A DNA stretch of 64,000 nucleotides, from assembly GCF_019443985.1 (NCBI RefSeq), contig NZ_CP049303.1:1240001-1304000 (forward strand), given 5' to 3'. The translations under genes were made by a program, and so were the position numbers. This document shows, piece by piece, positions 35,405 through 45,429 of the stretch. The notes under the pieces were generated by a model. It was not told where the DNA came from. It did no database searches and saw only the letters and a program-made list of their open reading frames with translations. Position 1 is the first letter of the stretch. Every line of letters starts with the position of its first letter. Source of the stretch: Liquorilactobacillus hordei DSM 19519 (lineage in GTDB: Bacteria > Bacillota > Bacilli > Lactobacillales > Lactobacillaceae).

Positions 35405-36844
35405 TTATAAATTAGCATCGGTTTTAAAATCAAGCGGTGAAAATGCGGTTGCTTCGGTAATTAATTGCGCAGTTAGTTCTTCAACCTTCTTGATAGCGTA
35501 GAACGCATTTTCATTTGATTTTTTAGTAATAAACTCAACTTTATTTTCTGGAGTTAAATTGATATCTTCTTGAAGAAGTTTATCAATCTCATGAACACGC
35601 CGATTTAATTCAATTCTAACTTCTTTTTGCATTGCCTTTAGTTTAGGGCCAAATTCCAGATAGTTGCTATCAACTAAAATGCCAAGTAATTTGTATTTCC
35701 AATAAGCTGAGTCTGCACTGTAGGTAGCTTCTCCTTTTTTATAGGATTCTGGAGTATCATTGATTGTTGCATAAAAAGGAACAAAAAGACTTTGTGCAGT
35801 CACTCCCATTGCGAGCCACTGAATACCTGCAATTTCGGTTGGAAGACTAGGTCGAATCTGAAGAATATGCGATTCTTGAGTTTTTGCCAGACTAATTGGG
35901 CGAAACTTATGTTTTAAATCAGTAAGACCTTGGCCGATTGGATCATACTCTGTTCCTTGAAAGTGCGATCCAAGAATGAATTCAACATCTTCCCGACTAA
36001 TCAAGCGATTTGCTTTGCGAATGAAAGGTAGTTCTTCGCTCATCGGTCCTTGTATAATTTCAGGATTTAAATATTTCTGGCCATACCATACACGTGGTGT
36101 GCTGTATATTTCATCACTGAGGTCCTGAGTACCAAAAATTTTACGGAAGTTAAAAGAGTCTGTTGCAGGATTCAATTTATTTATTGAAACAAAATCCACA
36201 ATTCCTGTTGAATGCAAGAAATTATTTTTATCCGTAAAATCAATTTCTTGGATTGCAAGCTGATTGGCAACTACTGCATAGGAATCATCAGGAATTCGTT
36301 GTGCTACCCAATGATGTCCTGTCGCAATTTCCATATACCAAGCCTCGGATTGATCGGCAAATAGAATCCCGTTTGATTCACTTGCTCCTTTTTCCTCAAC
36401 TATCTGTCCAAGGTACTTAACACCTTCACGAGCTGAATGGATGTATGGCAATGTTACGGTAATCATTGCTTCTTCACCAATTCCCGTAGAAATTAGTGGA
36501 TCAACTCCGAGTACTCGTTCATTGGCATATGCACTTTCTGTGGCGCTCATTGCAACACCATATTCGTTAAAACCATCTTCAGCAAAAATCCCGTATTCAT
36601 TGGTCCATTCAGGTGTAGCCGTATAACGACCGCTAGTTTGAGGTAATTCCATAGAGAAACCATTGTCTGGTGAGATGAAAAGCTGCTTGTTATTATGCTC
36701 AACATGTGGATATACTTTAAAATGTTTTGGCCATGCAGTCTTTGCATCTTCATTGCGAGCAATCATAATTGAACCATCAATACTTGCTTTTTTCCCTACA
36801 AGAACACTTGTACAAGCGGAAAAGCTTTTTTCTTTAAATGCCAA
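35405..36844 (-). CDS. pepD: C69-family dipeptidase PepD
   Basis: N-terminal-nucleophile dipeptidase of lactobacilli with broad dipeptide specificity. It is 479 residues. The catalytic Cys is Cys11 in FSACTSVLVGKKAS, followed by DGSIMIARNEDA; SNGILFADQSEAWYMEIATGHHW matches the family. An N-terminal extension of ten residues precedes the Cys, to be removed if processing occurs. It is a single minus-strand gene, convergent with the HesB-like gene. Confidence 0.93.
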   Translation of the reverse strand: MAFKEKSFSACTSVLVGKKASIDGSIMIARNEDAKTAWPKHFKVYPHVEHNNKQLFISPDNGFSMELPQTSGRYTATPEWTNEYGIFAEDGFNEYGVAMSATESAYANERVLGVDPLISTGIGEEAMITVTLPYIHSAREGVKYLGQIVEEKGASESNGILFADQSEAWYMEIATGHHWVAQRIPDDSYAVVANQLAIQEIDFTDKNNFLHSTGIVDFVSINKLNPATDSFNFRKIFGTQDLSDEIYSTPRVWYGQKYLNPEIIQGPMSEELPFIRKANRLISREDVEFILGSHFQGTEYDPIGQGLTDLKHKFRPISLAKTQESHILQIRPSLPTEIAGIQWLAMGVTAQSLFVPFYATINDTPESYKKGEATYSADSAYWKYKLLGILVDSNYLEFGPKLKAMQKEVRIELNRRVHEIDKLLQEDINLTPENKVEFITKKSNENAFYAIKKVEELTAQLITEATAFSPLDFKTDANL

Positions 36845-36968
36845 ATTAATTCCTCTTTCTTTTTCTAAATTATTTCGTTAAAATAATTCTAGCATAGCAT
36901 GACTTTTTAGTGTAAAAAAAAGTTACTATGACGTAAATTAAATTAATTTTGAAGTGGGGAAATCAGCA

Positions 36969-37859
36969 GTGATTTTAAATAAAATTCCGGATAAAATAAA
37001 GAGAATTGCAGTTATTTTTTGTTCATCAGTTCTTTTGGCATGTGCTTTGAATCTATTTTTGATACCAGGTAATATCTTTGGGGCAGGTCTTAATGGAATT
37101 GCACAATTAATTTCTTCTTTATTAGTAAAAATTACAGGAATTAACATCGAAACTGGATATTTTATCTTCTTGCTTAATGTTCCAGTTGGAATATTAGGAT
37201 GGTTAAAAGTTGGTAAAAGCTTCACATATTACAGTGTGTTGACAGTCTTATTAACTACAGTTTTATCAATTATCATTCCTGTTGTACATCTGACTCCGGA
37301 TCCTTTGATGGGAGCTTTATTCGGAGGTGTTATCACAGGTGCTGGAGTAGGGTATGCGTTGAAGTACGGTTTCTCGACTGGAGGAATGGATATTGTTGCA
37401 GTTGTACTGAATAAGACAACAGGGAAGTCTATTGGTAGCTTGATGATGGTAATCAATATGATGATTATTTTGACAGCTGGTATTTATTTTAGTTGGCAGA
37501 GTGCGCTATATACAATTATTTCAAATTATGCAATGACACGAGTAGTTGATGGGATTCATACATCACACCAAAAACTTACGGCCTTTGTTGTCACTAAGCA
37601 CGCAGATATAATTTTGCCTAAAATCAAAAACTCTTTAATTCGTGGTGTGACAGTCTTACCATCAAGTGGCGGCTATTCGGATAGTAAAAGTCAAACTTTA
37701 ATGACAGTCTTAACCCGTTATGAACTCTATAGGTTCAAACAAATCATCGCTCAAGCCGATCCAGTAGCATTTGTAAATTTTGTTAATACAGCTGATGTCA
37801 CCGGAAACTTTGCAGATGAAAAACAGCAAGCAGAAATCAAGAATAAACTGGGTAATTAA
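36969..37859 (+). CDS. YitT family membrane protein (DUF161 plus DUF2179)
   Basis: 296 residues with five to six transmembrane helices (for example AVIFCSSVLLACALNLFLIP and the glycine-rich GALFGGVITGAGVGYALKYGFSTGGMD region) and a C-terminal soluble DUF2179 domain (RGVTVLPSSGGYSDSKSQTLMTVL). Family function is unknown; some members affect metal or redox stress. I take GTG 36969, nine bases after AAGTGGGG; a GTG at 36954 overlaps that site. Confidence 0.87.
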   Translation: MILNKIPDKIKRIAVIFCSSVLLACALNLFLIPGNIFGAGLNGIAQLISSLLVKITGINIETGYFIFLLNVPVGILGWLKVGKSFTYYSVLTVLLTTVLSIIIPVVHLTPDPLMGALFGGVITGAGVGYALKYGFSTGGMDIVAVVLNKTTGKSIGSLMMVINMMIILTAGIYFSWQSALYTIISNYAMTRVVDGIHTSHQKLTAFVVTKHADIILPKIKNSLIRGVTVLPSSGGYSDSKSQTLMTVLTRYELYRFKQIIAQADPVAFVNFVNTADVTGNFADEKQQAEIKNKLGN

Positions 37860-37976
37860 TAGAAGAATGAGAGAATCTTTTTTAAATAACTTTTTTTTGG
37901 AATTTTAATTGCTTTCTAATATTATTTCTGCTTTAATATAACTATCATTAATATTTTGTTGAGAAGAGGGAAATAG

Positions 37977-38162
37977 ATGCCGATTGTACATATTGATTTG
38001 ATTGAAGGTCGTACACAAGATCAACTTAAACACCTCGTGGAAGATGTTACCAAAGCTGTAAGCAAAAACACTGGAGCACCAGCTGAACATGTCCACGTTA
38101 TTCTTAGTGAGATGCAAAAAAACCGTTATAGTGTAGGCGGAATTCTCAAGAGTGATGAATAA
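37977..38162 (+). CDS. 4-oxalocrotonate tautomerase family protein
   Basis: A 61-residue monomer of the tautomerase superfamily. The catalytic Pro is next to the initiator Met ([13 protein letters not shown]). The second half includes [22 protein letters not shown] with the usual Arg/Tyr region. It resembles YwhB of Bacillus. The physiological substrate is unknown. It is followed by its own terminator. Confidence 0.9.
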   Translation: MPIVHIDLIEGRTQDQLKHLVEDVTKAVSKNTGAPAEHVHVILSEMQKNRYSVGGILKSDE

Positions 38163-38175
38163 TTAGGCGTGTCTG

Positions 38176-38205
38176 AAAGGCTGGGGTGGTATTCCCGGCT
38201 TTTTT
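38176..38205 (+). terminator. Terminator after the tautomerase gene
   Basis: AAAGGCTGGG pairs with CCCGGCTTTT (two wobbles) around an eight-base loop and is followed by more T. Confidence 0.78.
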
Positions 38206-38245
38206 ATTTAATTATAATTTTTTTGAAAAGAGAGGATGTTTGAAG

Positions 38246-39550
38246 TTGACAAGTTTATCGGATGAAGTAACAACAAATGAAGCAGGACATTTAACAATCG
38301 GTGGGGTTGATACTTTGAAACTGGTATCTAAATATGGCTCACCATTGATAGCATATGATGTCTCGAAAATAAAAAGTCAGATAAGTCACTTCAAACAGGC
38401 TTTTATTGACGCAGATGTTCCTTATCGAGTAACTTACGCAAGTAAGGCTTTTTCCGCAGTTGCAATGTATCAACTGGTTGCGGGTGAAGGATTGGGATGC
38501 GACGTGGTTTCAGGTGGCGAGCTCGTGGCTGCATTAAAAGGTGGCATGCCCGCTAAAAGAATTGAATTTCATGGAAATAATAAATTGCCAATTGAACTTG
38601 AGATGGCTGTTGACGCTCAAATTGGATGTATCGTAGTTGATAACTTCCAAGAAATTGCATATTTAGATAAGATTCTAAAAGAAAAAGATACAACCATTTC
38701 TGTAGTCGTACGTGTTGCACCTGGGATTGAAGCAGAGACACATAAGTATATCTCAACTGGACAAGAAAACTCGAAATTTGGTTTTGATGTACACAGTGGT
38801 CAGGCAAAGAAAGCATTGAAAGAATTGCTTGATAATCCTAGGATGAATGTTCTGGGCGTACATTGTCATATTGGTTCACAAATATTTGCTGCTAGAGGTT
38901 TTGTAATGGCAGTAGATAAGATGGTCTCTTTGTTGCAACAATGGCATGAAGAGTTTGGTTTCTCTGCTAAATTATTGAATCTTGGAGGTGGATTTGGCGC
39001 TCGTTATGTTGACAGTGATGCGCCTTCACCCGCTGAAGATTTTGTTAAGCAAATTATTGCAGAGGTAAAGGAGAAAATAGCTGCGGCAAACCTTGAATTT
39101 CCAGAAATTTGGATAGAGCCAGGACGTTCACTTGTAGCCGAAGCAGGTTCAACTTTATATACAGTTGGTTCACGTAAAGACGTAGAAGGAGTTTGCCATT
39201 TTGTAGCAGTTGATGGAGGAATGGGCGATAATATCAGGCCAGCACTTTATCAGGCAAAGTATGATGCTATTCTAGCTAACAAACCGCATGCATTAAAAGA
39301 ACAAATTGTGACTGTAGTAGGAAAGTACTGTGAATCAGGTGATATTTTGGTGAAGGATGCTTTGTTGCCGATTACTCATCCAGGGGATATCTTGGCAGTT
39401 CCTTCAACAGGTGCATATGGATATACAATGGCAAGTAATTATAATCGAAATCCTAGACCAGCAGTTGTTTTTTGTGAAGATGGGCAGGATAAGTTGATTA
39501 TTCGAAGAGAAACATATGACGACCTTTTGAGTTATGATTTAGGCCTTTAA
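38246..39550 (+). CDS. lysA: Diaminopimelate decarboxylase
   Basis: Fold-III PLP enzyme making lysine from meso-diaminopimelate. PLP lysine lies in VTYASKAFSAVAM near residue 54. CDVVSGGEL, HGNNK, GVHCHIGSQI, LNLGGGFG, EPGRSLVAEAG and CESGDILVKD are all present in family order. Start is one of two TTG codons at 38240 or 38246 after GAGAGGA; I prefer 38246 for spacing. Other lysine-pathway genes are not nearby. A terminator follows. Confidence 0.94.
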   Translation: MTSLSDEVTTNEAGHLTIGGVDTLKLVSKYGSPLIAYDVSKIKSQISHFKQAFIDADVPYRVTYASKAFSAVAMYQLVAGEGLGCDVVSGGELVAALKGGMPAKRIEFHGNNKLPIELEMAVDAQIGCIVVDNFQEIAYLDKILKEKDTTISVVVRVAPGIEAETHKYISTGQENSKFGFDVHSGQAKKALKELLDNPRMNVLGVHCHIGSQIFAARGFVMAVDKMVSLLQQWHEEFGFSAKLLNLGGGFGARYVDSDAPSPAEDFVKQIIAEVKEKIAAANLEFPEIWIEPGRSLVAEAGSTLYTVGSRKDVEGVCHFVAVDGGMGDNIRPALYQAKYDAILANKPHALKEQIVTVVGKYCESGDILVKDALLPITHPGDILAVPSTGAYGYTMASNYNRNPRPAVVFCEDGQDKLIIRRETYDDLLSYDLGL

Positions 39551-39593
39551 TTATGCCGAGCATTAATAAATCTCATTAATAAGCCTAGCGATT

Positions 39594-39641
39594 AAAAGGG
39601 GGCTAAGTCAGAATGAACTTTTGACTTAGTCTCCTTTTATT
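39594..39641 (+). terminator. lysA terminator
   Basis: AAAAGGGGGCTAAGTCA pairs with TGACTTAGTCTCCTTTT (one mismatch), then T-rich sequence. Related to the GATCAAAA family by layout. Confidence 0.85.
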
Positions 39642-39799
39642 TTATAAGTCAAATTATCTCTTTCTGACTTCAAATTTTTTATTAATCACTGCTCTTTTTA
39701 GTGAAAATGCTTTCGTTTATTGTTTTACATAAAGCATAACGAAATGTGACAGTATATTTACATTAGTATTGTAAACTTCAGATTGAAGGGGATGAAGTA

Positions 39800-40705
39800 A
39801 TGAATTATAGTGCTAAGAAAAAATTATTTTCAGTTTCAGCAATTGTTTGTGTGGTGTTACTGCTTATTGCAAGTTTTAGCGATTTAGCAATCAGCAATGC
39901 AGTTATAAATTATAATAGTATTTTTGGGACAATTTTTCAGACCTTAGGTGAATTTCCAGTTTATTGTATCTTCGTTTTATGTGGTGAAATTGCAATGGCT
40001 TACGCGTTAAGAAATCTTAATAGTTTACTATTCTCAGGGGTTTTATTTATAGGGGGACTTAGCCTTTCATTATGGCAATTGAAGCAATATCTTATTGAAG
40101 TTGAAAGCTATACTCTTTCAGCACTTAGTAATATTCATGCAGGTAAGGATATGGGATTAGCAAATAGCGATGCTGCAACTGCCAAATTATCTGTAGGAGT
40201 TGCAATTCTTATATGGCTGATTAGTTACATTATTATCACAGTACTAGTTCAATATTGGATGGCTAAAAATGATGATAGTCAACTTAATCGCTATCTAATT
40301 TTAGCTATTTTTGCATCCTTAACAGTTTGGTTTGCTTTAGAAATTAATTTAACCTTAAAAGATACTTGGGGACGGGTTCGCCCTTACGAGCTAAGTTCAT
40401 CACAAAAGGAATTTACACCTTGGCTTCATCCCAATGGAATTAATGGATACAAGTCCTTTCCTTCTGGACATACGATGGCCGGAACATTGTGTATTGTCTT
40501 TTCCTGGTTTGCAACTCAGCCACAATTACGTAAACGTCTTTGGGTCGCCGGAATTGTCTATGGAATTTTACTTGCAATTTCACGTGTAATTATTGGAGCC
40601 CATTTTCTTTCAGATGTTACATTTTCATTTTTCCTAACCGCAACAATAATTTTTGTTATGCGTGAATTATATGATCGTCTTTTGAGTGAAGAGTTGAAGA
40701 TCTAA
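39800..40705 (+). CDS. PAP2-family membrane phosphatase
   Basis: 301-residue integral membrane protein with about six helices. The three acid phosphatase motifs are in order: KDTWGRVRPYE, FPSGHTMAG and SRVIIGAHFLSDV. Family members dephosphorylate undecaprenyl diphosphate, phosphatidylglycerol phosphate or phosphatidate; the acceptor here is unknown. Members of this extended form are common in lactobacilli. It stands alone between terminators. Confidence 0.92.
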   Translation: MNYSAKKKLFSVSAIVCVVLLLIASFSDLAISNAVINYNSIFGTIFQTLGEFPVYCIFVLCGEIAMAYALRNLNSLLFSGVLFIGGLSLSLWQLKQYLIEVESYTLSALSNIHAGKDMGLANSDAATAKLSVGVAILIWLISYIIITVLVQYWMAKNDDSQLNRYLILAIFASLTVWFALEINLTLKDTWGRVRPYELSSSQKEFTPWLHPNGINGYKSFPSGHTMAGTLCIVFSWFATQPQLRKRLWVAGIVYGILLAISRVIIGAHFLSDVTFSFFLTATIIFVMRELYDRLLSEELKI

Positions 40706-40749
40706 TTTCAGTATTATGAGTATCAAGGTAAAAGGCTATTGCGGGTCAA

Positions 40750-40793
40750 AAAAAGGAGACTAGTCAAATAATTTGAGCTAATCTCCTTTTTGT
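40750..40793. terminator. Terminator between PAP2 gene and Cof phosphatase
   Basis: AAAAGGAGACTAGTCAAAT pairs with ATTTGAGCTAATCTCCTTTT with mismatches near the centre; A run before and T run after allow both directions for the convergent genes. Confidence 0.82.
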
Positions 40794-40835
40794 TTACGCT
40801 AAATAGATTGGTGTATGTCAAGCTTATACTTCCAG

Positions 40836-41648
40836 TTACTCAGCTAATTTTAGATAGTTTTCAAGATAGTTTGCTAAACCATCTTGTGTGTTGTCAAGTT
40901 CAGTTATGTCGTTACTGATTTTTTTAAGTGCATCTGTACCATTTTTCATAACAACACCCCAACCAGCATAATCAATCATCTCATAATCATTATGTTCGTC
41001 ACCGAATGCAATAATATTTTTGCGGTCAATATTATAATTATTTGCCAGAAGTCTAACCCCTTTTTCTTTTGTAATTCCCTTAGGGGCTAATTCGAGAATA
41101 GGATTTTTTCCACCCCAAACACCGATTTCAATGTAATCACCATAGTTATTTCTTAATTCAGAAATTATTTTTTCTTTAGCATCATCATCGACCAAAAGTG
41201 TAACAGAAGCCGGATCGGTAGCCAAATTGTCCTCGTTTAATAATTGTTGTGTACTTAATGAAGTAGGGAAGAAGCCATCAGTAACAGGATTGACACTATC
41301 TGCAAGCAACATTGTTTTTGCTTCGGCTGCGATTAATTTAATTCCCAAGTTTTCTTTATTTTTTAATAAATCAAAAGCAATCTCACGTGAAAATGTATCT
41401 TGATATTCTTTTCCCCAAGTTCTGTAGGGGATGTGTCCAAGTGCACCATTAAAATTAATCATGGGCGTTTTTATTTTCAATTCATCATAGTAATTTTTGG
41501 AGATACGATACGGGCGACCAGTGACAATCGAAACAATATGTCCCGCTTTACTCGCCTTTTGTAGAACACTAATAGTTCTTGAACTAATAAGTGAATCAGC
41601 ATTCAGCGTTGTTCCATCTAAATCTAATGCGATTAGTTTTTTTTCCAA
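40836..41648 (-). CDS. Cof-type HAD phosphatase
   Basis: 270-residue type IIB HAD hydrolase. Motif I is IALDLDGTTLNADS, motif II VTGRPYR, and motifs III/IV ITKEKGVRLLA and IAFGDEHNDYEMI. It has a C2 alpha/beta cap. Members dephosphorylate sugar phosphates, FMN or pyridoxal phosphate; the substrate is not evident. Confidence 0.92.
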   Translation of the reverse strand: MEKKLIALDLDGTTLNADSLISSRTISVLQKASKAGHIVSIVTGRPYRISKNYYDELKIKTPMINFNGALGHIPYRTWGKEYQDTFSREIAFDLLKNKENLGIKLIAAEAKTMLLADSVNPVTDGFFPTSLSTQQLLNEDNLATDPASVTLLVDDDAKEKIISELRNNYGDYIEIGVWGGKNPILELAPKGITKEKGVRLLANNYNIDRKNIIAFGDEHNDYEMIDYAGWGVVMKNGTDALKKISNDITELDNTQDGLANYLENYLKLAE

Positions 41649-41770
41649 ATTAACACCTCGTTTATGAAAACTTGTAGAATTTAAGATACCATAAAAACAC
41701 TAATTTTACTAGAGTTCGGCACAAACAACGGTGTATAATTAATACATAATTATATGGAGGCGATAGCATA

Positions 41771-42526
41771 ATGATGATTGTTGAAACAAAAAGCATCGAA
41801 AATATTCCTGTTCTGGAGGTTGTCTTGGCTGACAGGAAAGAGGATAGTCTACCGCTAGTAATCTTTTATCATGGTTGGACTGGTTGCAAAGAGCGCGTCT
41901 TGACACAAGGTTACGAAATTGCTAAGAAGGGTTTTCGTGTTATTTTACCGGATGCATTATATCATGGTGACCGAGAAGTTGGTGGACCAGCAGAAGACCA
42001 TCAAATACAATTTTGGCAAATAATTGCGAATTCTGTTAAAGAATTTCCGGTATTGGTTAATTTTTATAAAAAAGAATTTGGTATAAAAGATAATAAAATA
42101 GGAGTTAGTGGATTATCAATGGGTGGGATAACCACTTGTGCTCTTTTAAATATTTATTCAGAGATAACCGCAGCAGTATGTTTGATGGGTTCACCTCGTC
42201 CTGTAGAGTTTGCAAGAATTTTATTAGGTAAAATACCTGGGGTGCAGGATGTGGATCCGGCATATGTTGAAAAAGAACTTGAACAATTATCAATTATTGA
42301 TTTATCTATGAATCCACAAAAAATTGCTGGAAGACCAGTACATTTTTGGCATGCAACTGGAGATCGAATGGTTCCTTACAAACCTACTAAGGAATTTTAT
42401 GATCGGATAAAGGACCATTCATATGCGGAAAATGTTACTTTTAGTACAACTCAGGGTGGTGGACACAAGGTTTCTCAGGCAACAACTGTGGAAATGGCAA
42501 ATAAATTTGCTGAATATTTTGACTAA
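41771..42526 (+). CDS. Alpha/beta hydrolase, prolyl oligopeptidase-like (YitV type)
   Basis: 251-residue cytoplasmic hydrolase. FYHGWTGCKERVL gives the oxyanion loop, LPDALYHGDRE the second turn, GVSGLSMGGITTC the nucleophile Ser, and TGDRMVPY and GGGHKVS the Asp and His. It has no signal peptide. It is the first gene of a run with the DUF59 protein, a permease-like protein and an rRNA methylase, spaced by about 20 bases. Confidence 0.88.
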   Translation: MMIVETKSIENIPVLEVVLADRKEDSLPLVIFYHGWTGCKERVLTQGYEIAKKGFRVILPDALYHGDREVGGPAEDHQIQFWQIIANSVKEFPVLVNFYKKEFGIKDNKIGVSGLSMGGITTCALLNIYSEITAAVCLMGSPRPVEFARILLGKIPGVQDVDPAYVEKELEQLSIIDLSMNPQKIAGRPVHFWHATGDRMVPYKPTKEFYDRIKDHSYAENVTFSTTQGGGHKVSQATTVEMANKFAEYFD

Positions 42527-42547
42527 ATCTAAAACGGGGGATCCGGT

Positions 42548-42868
42548 ATGGCTAGTAGAAATGTTGAAGATGTAAAAGATGAAATTATTGAAAAATTAGA
42601 AAATGTAATTGATCCCGAATTAGGTATAGATATTGTGAATTTGGGATTAATTTACGAGATAGATCTTGATTCAGTTGGAGCATGTGAAATAAAAATGACA
42701 CTTACAACAATGGGTTGCCCATTAACTGATGTTTTGGCTGAAATGATTGAACGCGAGCTTCAGCCAATCGCTGAAATCAAGCAAGTAAATATTAACTTTG
42801 TTTGGGAGCCAGCGTGGACAATTGATAAGATGACAAGATATGCAAAGATGGCTTTGGGGATTCATTAA
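42548..42868 (+). CDS. MIP18/DUF59 family iron-sulfur assembly protein (SufT-like)
   Basis: 106 residues with the family signature DPELGIDIVNLGLIYEI and a conserved cysteine in TTMGCPLTDVL. Related to SufT and PaaD, which help mature iron-sulfur proteins. A lone copy outside a suf operon is common in lactobacilli. Ribosome site is CGGGGGAT before ATG 42548. Confidence 0.9.
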   Translation: MASRNVEDVKDEIIEKLENVIDPELGIDIVNLGLIYEIDLDSVGACEIKMTLTTMGCPLTDVLAEMIERELQPIAEIKQVNINFVWEPAWTIDKMTRYAKMALGIH

Positions 42869-42889
42869 AAAGGCTAGGAGACAAAATAA

Positions 42890-43867
42890 TTGTTAACTAA
42901 AAGACTATGTTTACTTCTATATACTGCTGTACTTGCTATAGCAAGTGTTTTTCTTTTTGTAAAAATTCAACAAAGAAGTTTAATAATCCAATTGGATAAT
43001 CACAATTTGTCTGCGGCAGCATATCATGTTACTTTAAAAGACAAAAATACAATTTGGGACGTTACACAAGCAGTTGAAAAAAATAAGAAAATTAAGAACG
43101 TTCAAATTCATTTCCAAGATAAAAAAAACAAGCATTTAACTTATTTTTTCGGTACCGGATCTTTTGGTGTTCCACCAATGATCAATGGTAGTTTCTTTGG
43201 TAGCGGAACTTTTAATTCAGAGGTTGAAGTAGCAGTTGTTGGAAAAAATTATGAGAAGAAGCTCTACGAGCCAAAAGACCAGGAATATTTAAAAATTGGT
43301 AAAAAGTATATTCCTGTATTAGGAGTGATGGGGGATAAATATTCATCACAATTAGATAAGCAAATTTTCATAGCACCAAGTATTGAAAAAAGTAAAAAAT
43401 TGATTGCTAATAATTATCGAATAATAATTGATGGGAAAAAAGCACTAAATAAAAATATATTGAAAACAGTATTGAAGGCAAAAACAGTTGAACACTTGAA
43501 ACAAAAACATTTCTTGATTAATCAAGATTCATGGATATTAGATCATTTTCAAGAGCTGCTAATGCTGGCTGGATTATTTATATTACTTATATTTGGGGCA
43601 TTGATTTGGATAATCGGTAATATAAATCGGAATCGTAGTTTCCTGAACCTAGGTAAGGAACCTTTGCAGTTATTATTTGAAGAATGGGAATTTTATACAT
43701 TGTTAACAGGTTTGGGAACAATTTTTGGGGTAATGGGTGGAATGCTTATTACAGAATTAACTAACTATATACCATTGTTAATTTATAACATGGTCAGTTT
43801 TGTTTTAACGAATATCTTTTATATTTTACTGTTAAGAAAAAGAGTAATAAGTCTGAATAGGAGCTAA
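42890..43867 (+). CDS. Predicted FtsX/MacB-like permease without an ABC partner
   Basis: 325 residues. A transmembrane helix at residues 7-25 is followed by an extracellular domain of about 190 residues, then three helices at about 225-245, 268-290 and 293-312. That 1 + 3 layout with a large first loop is that of type VII ABC permeases such as MacB and FtsX. The loop has GTGSFGVPPMINGSFFGSGTF and VEVAVVGKNYEKKL, resembling a MacB core. No ATPase gene is near. The start is TTG 42890, nine bases after AGGAG. Assignment is by topology only. Confidence 0.55.
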   Translation: MLTKRLCLLLYTAVLAIASVFLFVKIQQRSLIIQLDNHNLSAAAYHVTLKDKNTIWDVTQAVEKNKKIKNVQIHFQDKKNKHLTYFFGTGSFGVPPMINGSFFGSGTFNSEVEVAVVGKNYEKKLYEPKDQEYLKIGKKYIPVLGVMGDKYSSQLDKQIFIAPSIEKSKKLIANNYRIIIDGKKALNKNILKTVLKAKTVEHLKQKHFLINQDSWILDHFQELLMLAGLFILLIFGALIWIIGNINRNRSFLNLGKEPLQLLFEEWEFYTLLTGLGTIFGVMGGMLITELTNYIPLLIYNMVSFVLTNIFYILLLRKRVISLNRS

Positions 43868-43874
43868 AGATTTA

Positions 43875-45260
43875 ATGAAGTTTCCAGTAGATTTTAAAGA
43901 AAAATATATCAACCTTTTAGGTGATGATGCACCCGCTTTTTTTGAAGGTTTGCAGACCGAGGCAATAAAGGCATTTCGGGTCAACCCATTGAAAGAGAAT
44001 TATAAAAACATCGAATATCCGCTTGATAGTCCTGTACCTTATGTTTCAACAGGCTATTATGGAAGTGTTAGTGGCAAGTCGCTGGAACATCAGACTGGGT
44101 ATGTTTATAGTCAAGAACCAAGTGCCATGTATGTCGCAGAAGTTGGAGATATTCAACCGAATGAAGTTATCTTGGACTTATGTGCCGCACCAGGCGGAAA
44201 GTCGACACAAATTGCAACAAAATTAGATAATAAAGGCTTACTTGTCACAAATGAGATTAATAGAAAGAGAGCGGGAATTCTCGCCGAAAATATTGAGCGC
44301 ATTGGTGCAAAAAATGTAGTAATTCTAAACGAGAGTCCACAAAAAATAGCACAAAAAATCACGAATTATTTCGATAAGATTTTTGTTGATGCTCCTTGTT
44401 CCGGTGAGGGAATGTTTAGAAAGGATCCGGATGCAATGAAGTATTGGCATAAAGATTACCCTGCAGAGTGTGCAACGAGGCAAAGGGAAATTCTGACTGA
44501 GGCAATGAAGATGCTCAAACCAGGTGGAGAGCTAATTTATTCGACTTGTACTTTTGCACCTGAAGAGGATGAACAAATTATCGAGTGGCTCTTAAAAAAT
44601 TATGAATTAGAATTAGTCCCTATAAAAAAATATGATGGAATGGATTCCGGTTTTCCAGCTTTTGCTGATAATAATCCCGAGATGGAAAAAACAGTGAGGT
44701 TATTTCCACATCATTTTAAGGGAGAGGGTCACTTTATAGCCAGATTAAAAGATAAGAGAGAATCAGTTAATAGTGGGGTAAAGATAGAGAAAAGGAATAA
44801 AAAGAAAAAAGAAAAATTAGTATTTAGAAATCTAAATAAGGAAGAAACAAAACTGTGGATTGATTTTGAAAATGCAACCTTTAGTCATCAGCTTTTTGAT
44901 ATTGGTGATCTTAGTTGTTGGGGAGATAAGCTTTTTTATTACCCAAGTAGCTGGCCAAATATTCAAAATCTAAAATTTATAAAACCTGGTTTTCAAGTTG
45001 GAGTATTTAAAAAGAGAAGATTTGAACCTGCATACGGACTTGCATTAGCAATTAAGAGTACTGATACGCAAAAAATTATTGATGTAACACAGGATGAGTG
45101 GGAAAATTATGTTTCTGGAAATATAATTTCATTAACGGAGAGAAAAAGTAAAAATGGTTGGTATGCCTTGCGTTGTAATGGACATATTTTTGGCTTTTCG
45201 AAGTTAGTCAATGGAACATTGAAGAATTTCTTTCCAAAGGGATTGCGGTTTAACCGCTGA
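43875..45260 (+). CDS. RsmF-like 16S rRNA (cytosine-5-)-methyltransferase
   Basis: NOL1/NOP2/Sun family RNA m5C methylase, 461 residues. The SAM site is LDLCAAPGGKSTQIA near residue 103. The two catalytic cysteines are in VDAPCSGEGMFRKDP and YSTCTFAPEEDEQII. The C-terminal third is the RsmF/PUA-like domain (FKPGFQVGVFKKRRFEPA region). Its start lies seven bases after the preceding permease-like gene. A terminator of the GATCAAAA family follows. Confidence 0.92.
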   Translation: MKFPVDFKEKYINLLGDDAPAFFEGLQTEAIKAFRVNPLKENYKNIEYPLDSPVPYVSTGYYGSVSGKSLEHQTGYVYSQEPSAMYVAEVGDIQPNEVILDLCAAPGGKSTQIATKLDNKGLLVTNEINRKRAGILAENIERIGAKNVVILNESPQKIAQKITNYFDKIFVDAPCSGEGMFRKDPDAMKYWHKDYPAECATRQREILTEAMKMLKPGGELIYSTCTFAPEEDEQIIEWLLKNYELELVPIKKYDGMDSGFPAFADNNPEMEKTVRLFPHHFKGEGHFIARLKDKRESVNSGVKIEKRNKKKKEKLVFRNLNKEETKLWIDFENATFSHQLFDIGDLSCWGDKLFYYPSSWPNIQNLKFIKPGFQVGVFKKRRFEPAYGLALAIKSTDTQKIIDVTQDEWENYVSGNIISLTERKSKNGWYALRCNGHIFGFSKLVNGTLKNFFPKGLRFNR

Positions 45261-45280
45261 TGAGAAGATATAAAAAATAA

Positions 45281-45325
45281 TAGAGGATTGGATCAAAATA
45301 AATTTTTGATTCAATCCTCTATTTA
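45281..45325 (+). terminator. Terminator after the rsmF-like gene
   Basis: TAGAGGATTGGATCAAAA pairs with TTTTGATTCAATCCTCTA (one wobble) and is followed by a T-rich tract; a clear member of the GATCAAAA family. Confidence 0.85.
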
Positions 45326-45429
45326 TTACAAATAAATGTGTTTCAAAATTCCCTGTTTAACTTCGAATAACTCATAGCAACAAAGTACTTACTATGTAGT
45401 TAATTCTTTTTTGCCAGATAGCTCTTATT

